From JARBAU01 sp029237525 (GTDB lineage: Archaea; Thermoproteota; Nitrososphaeria; Nitrososphaerales; Nitrososphaeraceae): a stretch of DNA of 64,000 nt. The notes beneath the pieces are model-generated. The model searched no databases. It was not told the origin of the DNA and saw only the letters and a program-made list of their open reading frames with translations. The stretch lies in the NCBI GenBank assembly GCA_036555705.1, contig DATBKT010000132.1, positions 62,001 through 126,000 on the forward strand, read 5' to 3'. Made by a program: the position numbers and the translations under genes. Within the stretch, counting starts at the first letter, position 1, and each line of letters opens with the position of its first letter. This document shows, piece by piece, positions 57,289 to 64,000 of this stretch.

Positions 57289-57969
57289 TTGCATTTATGT
57301 ACTGTAGTGAGATTTAAAGACTGGTTTCAGAATAAACTAAAGCAAAAACCGACCGATGAAGATTTTGATTTATCATCTAAATCGCGAGAAAAGAAAGATA
57401 ATCTAAGCTATATTGAACCTGAGGCGCAAAGCTCTGCAAGGATAAATCCAGACTCGACTCACGAACACGAAGGCACACAACAGTATCAAACCCAGTCTGA
57501 AGTAGAAATGGATGATGACAAGCTTGAATATATAAGTACTGAGAAGAATTATCAGGATAGTGGTTTTGATGGTAATATTCGTGATTCTAAAGAAATACTT
57601 AATGAGAGCAAGGTATCGGTCTCACCACTACGCGTTTCAGATGATGATGACTATGCGACCAACCTTCTTACCAGTTTGCCAGAGCTATGGACTGGTAAGG
57701 AAATGAAGCTACATGTTATAGCCGACTTCCGAGATGCAACCTGGATTATGAAAAAGGTCTTTCAGCAGGTGGAGTGTGGGTTGATAAATGCAGATATTAA
57801 GGTCAAAGAATTCACACATCTGTGCGATATTACATTTATTCTTCGCGTATCAGAGGGATTATCAGGATTTCCTGCTGCTATCACAGCCATAAATCCTACT
57901 CTTTCATACCTATTGATATCAATAAAGACCGAAGCAATTGCAAGAAGAAAAAGAAGGTTAGGGCTCTAG
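57289..57969 (+). CDS. Unknown protein with acidic linker
   Basis: 226 residues from TTG 57289, or 220 from GTG 57307 (giving VRFKDWFQNKLKQK). An N-terminal basic amphipathic piece may touch membrane. It is followed by a long Ser/Asp/Glu/Gln-rich, probably disordered linker (about 20-125) and a folded C-terminal domain (about 130-220) with KLHVIADFRDATWIMKKVFQQVECGL and FILRVSEGLSGFPAAITAINP. The layout recalls membrane-tethered scaffold proteins, but I cannot assign a family. About 120 bp after glnA on the same strand. Confidence 0.6.
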   Translation: MHLCTVVRFKDWFQNKLKQKPTDEDFDLSSKSREKKDNLSYIEPEAQSSARINPDSTHEHEGTQQYQTQSEVEMDDDKLEYISTEKNYQDSGFDGNIRDSKEILNESKVSVSPLRVSDDDDYATNLLTSLPELWTGKEMKLHVIADFRDATWIMKKVFQQVECGLINADIKVKEFTHLCDITFILRVSEGLSGFPAAITAINPTLSYLLISIKTEAIARRKRRLGL

Positions 57970-58102
57970 TCAAGCTCCAGACCAGCCAAGAACTACTGAT
58001 ACCAATTTTTCAATTTAATGTTCGGGCGGTTATTTATACTTCAAATCTTGTATATAATTGGTATATAATACTGCATAGAACACTCCTCATGCACCATCGT
58101 GT

Positions 58103-58387
58103 CTAGCGTGTTCCAGATTGATTCGAGCTTGTAAATACTTGGCTATAACAATCTCTGACATCGGCTGAAGTCAACTGACCATCATCTTTTGAAAGATCAG
58201 ATTCGCACTTTGATAATTCGGTCAAGTCTTTTTTCGAATTTTTTTGATTGGGACTAGCAGAATTCGTATTATCGCTACTGTCTTTCCCTTGACCATTTGC
58301 ATTATGGATAAGATTTATCCCAAAGATTAGCATAGATGTAACTGCTACTGTGATCAGGACTTTACTTGATTTATTTCCTACTGGCAT
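58103..58387 (-). CDS. Small exported protein
   Basis: 94 residues from ATG 58387, chosen because it gives a clean signal peptide (MPVGNKSSKVLITVAVTSMLIFG, cleavage near NANGQ). The frame is open to 58474 with a less signal-like start. The mature part is Ser/Asp/Lys/Gln-rich with two cysteines (SKCESD and DVRDCYS), a pattern shared with other small exported proteins of these archaea. Function unknown. Confidence 0.6.
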   Translation of the reverse strand: MPVGNKSSKVLITVAVTSMLIFGINLIHNANGQGKDSSDNTNSASPNQKNSKKDLTELSKCESDLSKDDGQLTSADVRDCYSQVFTSSNQSGTR

Positions 58388-58762
58388 TGAATCAGAAATG
58401 ACTGCATTTTTAATAGGGAGTTTGTAAGATAGTATAATAAATGTAGTCGTGTCTAATTTAACCCGATTTTTCATCTAGTCTATTGATCAGTATATTTACT
58501 CAAAGCATTTGGATAATTAGAATCAGAAATAAGCAATGAGGATGTCGCGTCTGGCAATTGGATTTGTACGCCAGTAAATCGGATACGATATGACTTGCAC
58601 TCCATCTTCTCACACAATGTATATCAAAGAGGGATGTCAGCATTCTGTCTCGCGCAAGATCCAAGTTTACGATATATCCAGAATAGAGTCTCAGTTCGTA
58701 ATTTAGTACGATCACTTATTGATGACCATATTAGATAATAGACAGAAGAGCTAATATAAAAT

Positions 58763-60166
58763 ATGTCCAACAATAGTAAAATTAGTACAATCAATCCTGC
58801 CACCGAGGAAGTTGTTGGCACATTTGACGTTATGGATGGTGCACAGATATCTCAAATTGTGAAGAAATCTAGGACTGCCTTTGAATCATGGAGGAAGAAG
58901 GAAATAACGGAACGTTGCGATTATATAAGAAACCTAGTAAAAGTTCTTCGGAAAAATAATGACTCCTATTCCTCGCTTGTCACCCAAGAAATGGGCAAGC
59001 CTATCAGGCAGTCTGTAGCCGAGATAGAAAAATGCGAATGGCTCTGTGATTACTACGCCGAACACGCAGAGTCATTTCTTAGAGACGAAATAATCCCAAC
59101 CGAATTTCGCAAGAGTTTTGTCTCTTTTGAACCTTTAGGCGTGATTGCAGGTATTATGCCATGGAACTTCCCTTTCTGGCAGGTTATGAGATATGCAGTT
59201 CCAGCTCTCATCGCAGGGAATGTAGGTGTTTTAAAGCATTCTAGTGTGTGTTTAGGAAGTGCACTGGAAATAGAAAAGGCATTTCAGCTAGCAGGTTTTC
59301 CAGATGGGGTATTTCAATCAGTTATTGGAGATTACAGAGCTGGCGAAGCACTGATACAAGCTCCAGGAGTCAATGCAATCTCAGTGACAGGTAGCGTTGA
59401 GACCGGAAGACGAATAGGAGAACTAGCTTCAAAAAGCCTGAAAAAGTACGTTTTGGAATTAGGAGGTAGTGATCCTTTTATCGTCCTAGAAGATGCTGAC
59501 CTGATTCAAACTGCTCATCTGGCTGCACAATCGAGACTCTTAAACACTGGACAGAGTTGCATCGCAGCGAAGAGATTCATTGTTGTTAAGGACATTGCAG
59601 AAAAGTTTCTAAAACTCTTTGTAGAAAATACGAAAAACGAAGTAGTGGGTGATCCCATGAATCCCAAGACTACCGTTGGTCCACTAGTCAGAGACACTCA
59701 AAGACTAGCATTAGAAAAACAAGTCGACGATGCAAAGGCCAAAGGTGCAGAGATTTTAACTGGAGGAAGAAGAATCCAAAGTGATGGATATTTCTATGAA
59801 CCCACTGTAATATCCAATGTAACTCCTGACATGGCAGTCGTAAGAGAAGAAGTCTTTGGACCAGCAGCTCCTGTCATAATTGTAAAGAATGAATCAGATG
59901 CAGTACAAGAAGCAAATAATTCTGAATTTGGTTTAGGGGCAAGTATTTGGACGAACGATTTAGAGAAAGGTGTCAGACTGGCTAGACAGATCCAGAGCGG
60001 GATAGTAAGAGTCAACGAGATGGTCCGTTCTGACCCAAGATTGCCTTTCGGAGGAGTCAAGTATTCTGGTATCGGCAGGGAGCTATCAGAATTCGGGATC
60101 AAAGAATTTGTTAACATAAAATCTGTGGCAGTAAAAGACTTGGCAAGCAAACTACTTGTAGAGTAG
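58763..60166 (+). CDS. Aldehyde dehydrogenase, succinate-semialdehyde dehydrogenase-like
   Basis: 467 residues, cytosolic NAD(P)-dependent aldehyde oxidation. Catalytic Cys266 (NTGQSC) and general base Glu232 (LELGGSDPF) are present, with the GIMPWNFPFWQ signature, TGSVETGRRIG for cofactor and EVFGPAAPV near the end. The short length and TTVGPLVRDTQR stretch match gabD-like enzymes that act on succinate semialdehyde or similar small aldehydes. Possibly linked to 4-hydroxybutyrate metabolism of the carbon-fixation cycle, but no cycle gene is nearby. ATG 58763. Confidence 0.92.
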   Translation: MSNNSKISTINPATEEVVGTFDVMDGAQISQIVKKSRTAFESWRKKEITERCDYIRNLVKVLRKNNDSYSSLVTQEMGKPIRQSVAEIEKCEWLCDYYAEHAESFLRDEIIPTEFRKSFVSFEPLGVIAGIMPWNFPFWQVMRYAVPALIAGNVGVLKHSSVCLGSALEIEKAFQLAGFPDGVFQSVIGDYRAGEALIQAPGVNAISVTGSVETGRRIGELASKSLKKYVLELGGSDPFIVLEDADLIQTAHLAAQSRLLNTGQSCIAAKRFIVVKDIAEKFLKLFVENTKNEVVGDPMNPKTTVGPLVRDTQRLALEKQVDDAKAKGAEILTGGRRIQSDGYFYEPTVISNVTPDMAVVREEVFGPAAPVIIVKNESDAVQEANNSEFGLGASIWTNDLEKGVRLARQIQSGIVRVNEMVRSDPRLPFGGVKYSGIGRELSEFGIKEFVNIKSVAVKDLASKLLVE

Positions 60167-60595
60167 AATAAAAGAGTCATTACATTATATTTGATTCATG
60201 AAATAATCGATTATCATAAGACTAATAATCCTTAGACTACAATGATCTTTATGATCGCTATACAGATATGTAGAACAGTAATAGTGATATAATAATATCA
60301 AGATTCAGCCTTAATCGAAGTAAATCTTGTCGAGATTCCTTGTTGTTCCGAAATATGTGATTAGAATCCCCTCTTAAATGTTAACAGGACATATTTGATT
60401 CAGATTAGGCTATATCCCTAAGAATTAGATCTTATCATCAATTTCAATTTGAAAACTTTCAAGCATAGACGATAGTCTATAGTCCATATCCTGATCAGTA
60501 GAAACAAAGTTTTGAAATGTTCATGCAATATCTTTTTGATCCATGGTTTGCACTTTTATAAAAATACACATCTATCTACAAATCATATCATGGAG
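60167..60595. other. Gene-free stretch between convergent genes
   Basis: Nothing recognised in 429 bp. Confidence 0.4.
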
Positions 60596-61186
60596 TTAAA
60601 GAGTAGAATGGAGAGGAGCGGAAAATTGAAAGTTCTGCTCTAATCTGTTAGATTCCAATCCAGTAGTAGATTTGTAAGAGATCGTGCCATTTATAATAAC
60701 TTTGGATACGCCTCGATTAACAGTTTTCCAGACAGTTGGATCAAAAAGATTACGATCAATCATCCTTCTATCCTTCAAAATAATTGAACTATTACCAATG
60801 ACAGGAAATGTGTCAGCAGAAGGGGTCAGGAAGCCTTCAAGCATTTGTCCAATACTACCTGATACTAATTTGATATTTTGGAATATGATATTATATTTAA
60901 TTTCTTCCAAAATTAATGTGCCAGCATTCGGATTATTAACATTAAAACTAATCTGAAAAGCTGAATTATTGTTATTGATTCTATTCAAAGCTAGTTTTGC
61001 AATCGATATCTCAACCTGCTTGTGAGAATCAGAATTCGATGCTTCCTTATTTTTTATTTCATTTTGTATGCCCTTAAAGATCCCATTCTTTAAACTTGCG
61101 TTGCTCTCTACATAGACTAGACTGACTATTATTAAAATTATTGTAACGCTCCCAGAAATAAAATAGATTTTATATAATACCTTCAT
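60596..61186 (-). CDS. Membrane-anchored LEA-2-like protein
   Basis: 196 residues. One N-terminal transmembrane segment (about 7-27), a charged stalk, then a domain about 60-185 with the water-stress/LEA type 2 pattern: alternating strands ISIAKLALNRINNNNSAFQISFNVNNPNAGTLILEEIKYNIIFQNIKLVSGSI. Such domains appear in archaea as external lipoprotein-like modules and in plants in desiccation response. A stress role is only inference. Confidence 0.7.
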   Translation of the reverse strand: MKVLYKIYFISGSVTIILIIVSLVYVESNASLKNGIFKGIQNEIKNKEASNSDSHKQVEISIAKLALNRINNNNSAFQISFNVNNPNAGTLILEEIKYNIIFQNIKLVSGSIGQMLEGFLTPSADTFPVIGNSSIILKDRRMIDRNLFDPTVWKTVNRGVSKVIINGTISYKSTTGLESNRLEQNFQFSAPLHSTL

Positions 61187-61623
61187 ATTATAATAATAAT
61201 AATAATGTCATATTTTAACTAATTAACCCTTCTTTCTTGCGTAATATCTCAGTACGAGTTATGTTGACAATCAGAGTTATAATATTTTACATTTTGAATC
61301 GGAAGTGTTAATGTAATCAAATGTACAGATAATTACGACTTGTCTTGAATTCAAAGAATATTGGAAGTCAACATTTAATGCGGATTTTGCTTTAGTGAAA
61401 TCAATGCTCTTAGCTGAACATGCAATTCTTAGCTGAGCCAAGCTATCTATCTCCTAACTCTAGGATTATGTTTGTGGAAAATACGATGAAATATGCAGCT
61501 AAATCGAATTCGACATCAATTAATTGAATATCTATATTCGAGAACATTAGTGAGAATAGACAAGAGTGAGTTTTGGAATCTATACTTTGATTCATATATT
61601 GAAAATGTATATACCATGCAGCA
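61187..61623. other. Intergenic region between divergent genes
   Basis: AT-rich. A short TAA/ATA microsatellite lies at about 61187-61206, next to the start of the LEA-2-like gene. No small gene recognised. Confidence 0.45.
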
Positions 61624-63171
61624 ATGGGGGCCGAAAGCGACAGGCAAGATGGCGTAGATTCTACTACCTTAGCTCAAGGTAGCAATAAGACCAAGGGGAT
61701 TTATCTTTTTGGCGATTACTCGGCGTTTGATGAGAACAAGAACGTTATAGATATGTTGAAAGACTTTGTTTCGATCTCGGAGCATGTGTTTCAAATTCAC
61801 GAGAATGTCGAAAAGCTCAATTATTTAATAAAAAAGGTGGAGAATTTACGGGATGTAATCAATACGAAAATCGATCAAGTAAAATTATCCAGCGAATCTG
61901 AAATGGACAACTTTTTCGATGAGATTTACGAAAAACTTGTAAAAGTATATTTCCCAGATCAAATTAGTGTAGAATCATTTCTTAGAACTAAGAATTCAGT
62001 GTTGAGATCTATTAATGACGTAGAAAGGGAGAGTAAAATAAGTTTTGATGAATACAAATCATATCTCGAATCAAAGAAGATTGATTTCTATATGAGTTCT
62101 GTGAGGCTTATACAGGCATGGTTGTCAAAGGATGAAAATAGCTTGCCCAATGAACTTATTTCTCACGCCATGAATATTCTGATTGCAAAAGTGGGGGATA
62201 CTGATGACCAGTACTCGATTACTAGATCAACAGAATATCTCCAGTCAGCAGATTTGGAAAACATTAACAATCAGTGGGATTCAATGTCCTACTCTTTTTC
62301 AGTTAATGCCTCAGCCACTAGTTTTTGGAGAAGCCATAGAAAGATTATTGATCTGGAAATCGGTCAATTGGCCGTCCCTATAGGCTTTAAAACCTCTATC
62401 TCGGAGAAACTGCGTAGATCGTTTAGATTAGGTCATTCAAACGACCATCACTTTGCCTCAGAAAGAGAGCCTGATATGGTGTCAGTAGAGAATTACTACA
62501 TTACTCATGCAAAACTAGAGAGTGGCAAGACTTTGTCGGTGATCCTTTCTGCAGAAGCGAAGCCGAAGGACAAAGTGATTAGAATCGAATACGACTTAAA
62601 TGACCTTCATGTCGACAGAAACAGCCCTAAACCCGAGACTCCCATTTATGTCCAGGTTATAGCAGAAGGTCGAGTTCCTAGAATCGAATATATTGACGAA
62701 AAGGAAAGCCACAAGATAGATTTACTTCAAAAGGAATTCCATCGATCTACTGATATTGAACGTATTATGGATATGGGATATAAGCTTGAGGAGAAGCTAA
62801 AACAGTTGATAGACTTACGTCTTATATCATCATACATCAATCTCTATTTAATTTCAGTTGATAACAAAGAAGCAGTATTTATTACGGATAGCCCATCCAC
62901 AGTTGGCCATTTATCGTACAGTGAGGATTTGGTAGCCTCATTCCTAGAAGCAATAGCATCTGCATTCGCACCAATAATACAAATGCTAAAATCTAAAAGT
63001 CCAGTCAATGGAGAATTAATTTTAAGATATGATTCACCAAACAAGCAGAGAGAAGAATATATGATCAGAATTGAAGACATAATTTCTAGACTATCTCAGT
63101 CAAGTGGTGGACACAAAGTGCTAGCTGCACTAGGAGTTATTGAAGAAGGTAGTGCAAATTCGAAAGCCTAG
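61624..63171 (+). CDS. Large conserved-looking protein of unknown function
   Basis: 515 residues, no membrane segment or signal. Residues about 40-110 are helical and heptad-like (ISEHVFQIHENVEKLNYLIKKVENLRDVINTK), followed by a mixed region to about 210. A beta-rich centre (about 285-360) has SVENYYITHAKLESGKTLSVILSAEAKPKDKVIRIEYDLNDL, and the helical end is acidic. The layout suggests a coiled-coil adaptor or binding module, but I recognise no family. ATG 61624. Confidence 0.7.
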   Translation: MGAESDRQDGVDSTTLAQGSNKTKGIYLFGDYSAFDENKNVIDMLKDFVSISEHVFQIHENVEKLNYLIKKVENLRDVINTKIDQVKLSSESEMDNFFDEIYEKLVKVYFPDQISVESFLRTKNSVLRSINDVERESKISFDEYKSYLESKKIDFYMSSVRLIQAWLSKDENSLPNELISHAMNILIAKVGDTDDQYSITRSTEYLQSADLENINNQWDSMSYSFSVNASATSFWRSHRKIIDLEIGQLAVPIGFKTSISEKLRRSFRLGHSNDHHFASEREPDMVSVENYYITHAKLESGKTLSVILSAEAKPKDKVIRIEYDLNDLHVDRNSPKPETPIYVQVIAEGRVPRIEYIDEKESHKIDLLQKEFHRSTDIERIMDMGYKLEEKLKQLIDLRLISSYINLYLISVDNKEAVFITDSPSTVGHLSYSEDLVASFLEAIASAFAPIIQMLKSKSPVNGELILRYDSPNKQREEYMIRIEDIISRLSQSSGGHKVLAALGVIEEGSANSKA

Positions 63172-63396
63172 AGTCTGCTCAAAGCTAACTGACAAGATAC
63201 TTCGTCTACATTTTTGGCATTGCATTTCCCAATATCGACTCATACACTGGCAAATTTGTATATTTTATTATAATTTATCAACATAATTGTTGAAATCTAT
63301 TATTATGAGTAAACACCCCGTAATATCAATATGATTAGAGTTAAAGTCATATGATTTAGAATATTCAATCGAGTAGATATATGCAATTTTAGACTT

Positions 63397-63771
63397 TCAC
63401 GCTGACTTGGGTTGTTTGCTAACTACATTATTATAAGCAGTTATGAACCAAGCAGCATAATTGTTTGCATGCCTTTCAGTGCCTCTATGTTCTCCACCTC
63501 TAGTTCTTAAATGATGATAGAACTCGTGCAGCATTACAAACGGGTTATAGAACACATCAGAATTCATCGCATAAATTCTCATGCTTTGCTGAACATATAC
63601 TGCGTATACACTCCTCCTTTTTCCCTTAATTGTCCCTACTAAAATTTTAGGAGGAGAAATACTATATATTTTGCTGAGTTGGTATAATGCATCTTCAGTT
63701 CTACCGTTTAAAATCATGTGAACGATTTTGGCCCTGGTTACTTCGTCTGGCGTGGTCACAATAGCTGGCAT
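63397..63771 (-). CDS. Small HEXXH zincin-like protein
   Basis: 124 residues. His82-Glu83-Phe-Tyr-His86 (MLHEFYHHLRT) is a zinc-peptidase motif, and Glu99 in GTERHANNYA is a good third ligand, as in compact zincins with HEXXH followed by ExxA about 13 residues later. The N-terminal half is helical then beta (VYAVYVQQSMRIYAMNSDVFYNP). No signal peptide, so cytosolic; the substrate is unknown. Start ATG 63771 (MPAIVTTPDEV). Confidence 0.75.
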   Translation of the reverse strand: MPAIVTTPDEVTRAKIVHMILNGRTEDALYQLSKIYSISPPKILVGTIKGKRRSVYAVYVQQSMRIYAMNSDVFYNPFVMLHEFYHHLRTRGGEHRGTERHANNYAAWFITAYNNVVSKQPKSA

Positions 63772-64000
63772 CAGTTACTTAACATAACGTATTTCATGAT
63801 ATTTGCCTTCGCATCTCTTAGCAAATTCCTAAACTATTTTCCAGTTCCAGTGCAGTACGATTCAATTGTTAACTATTTTATCACAATAATAATATGAAGG
63901 CAATATCTTATACAAATCATGTCGATTGACAAAAGATTGTCTAAAGCGGGCAGGTGATACCGAATATATCATTAGAACAAAGAGAAACTATATTTAATCT

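Noticed and set aside
57289..57969. SepF assignment
   Set aside because: Basic start, linker and C-terminal domain order is similar, but the C-terminal sequence lacks a recognisable SepF pattern.
1..64000. tRNA, rRNA, SRP RNA or RNase P genes
   Set aside because: I scanned spacers for GTTCRANTC-type T-arms and GC-rich folded blocks and found none; short C/D-box RNAs cannot be excluded by eye.

Overview
The window reads as about 64 kb of chromosome from an AT-rich soil-type ammonia-oxidising archaeon (Nitrososphaeria/Thaumarchaeota). The evidence is a set of archaeal core genes: aIF1A, ribosomal L13e, Hel308 helicase, archaeal ValRS and ThrRS, and an ESCRT-III/CdvB division protein. It is joined by lineage-typical items: a J-domain/ferredoxin fusion, HTH_45-type winged-helix proteins, and a copper-rich terminal oxidase module. 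Low GC together with many exported proteins suggests a Nitrosocosmicus-like genome. That genus assignment is inference, because no rRNA or amo genes are present. I found no tRNA, rRNA, convincing CRISPR array, cas gene, integrase or intact insertion sequence.

Layout. 0-5.5 kb: the 3' end of IMP dehydrogenase, a phosphoribosyltransferase, two broken genes (one frameshift, one in-frame stop) and a Gly-rich exported repeat protein. 5.5-15.2 kb: oligoendopeptidase F, DnaJ-ferredoxin, small winged-helix and zinc proteins, an orphan restriction-like nuclease and aIF1A, separated by long gene-free stretches. 15.5-25.2 kb: a Cys-rich microprotein, a RecA/KaiC-like ATPase fused to a nucleotide-cyclase-like domain, valS, hemD, a dolichyl-phosphate GlcNAc-1-phosphotransferase-type enzyme with a small membrane partner, and Hel308. 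25.2-31.2 kb: mostly gene-poor, with an FMN reductase, small unknown proteins and a MEDS-like sensor. 31.3-39.4 kb: an M20 peptidase, then a run of exported proteins (soluble-glucose-dehydrogenase-like beta-propeller, NHL propeller, two unknowns) and an MscS channel. 39.8-43 kb: the terminal oxidase module (membrane cupredoxin, CuA subunit II, subunit I). 43-64 kb: an EamA transporter, thrS, a universal stress protein, L13e, an exported poly-histidine protein, a DHH phosphoesterase, NDH-2, a CdvB paralogue, a CBS/zinc-finger protein, glutamine synthetase, an aldehyde dehydrogenase, an LEA-2-like protein, a large unknown protein and a small zincin.

How the genes fit together. NDH-2 and the cupredoxin/oxidase module belong to the aerobic electron-transport chain. 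glnA, guaB, the phosphoribosyltransferase and hemD are biosynthetic. Genes are mostly monocistronic with long spacers. The clear same-strand pairs are the glycosyltransferase with its overlapping small membrane protein, and the oxidase run. Several TATA-like boxes sit 22-31 bp before start codons, consistent with leaderless transcripts.

The most unusual observations are these. (1) Two conserved proteins, aIF1A and the DHH phosphoesterase, have family-typical N-termini encoded upstream of any ATG/GTG/TTG, suggesting non-canonical initiation (TTA and ATA) or start loss. (2) There is an exported mini-protein with 29 consecutive histidines. (3) There is an ATPase/cyclase-like fusion with an altered catalytic residue. 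(4) Two genes are freshly broken. (5) There are several very small zinc-binding proteins.
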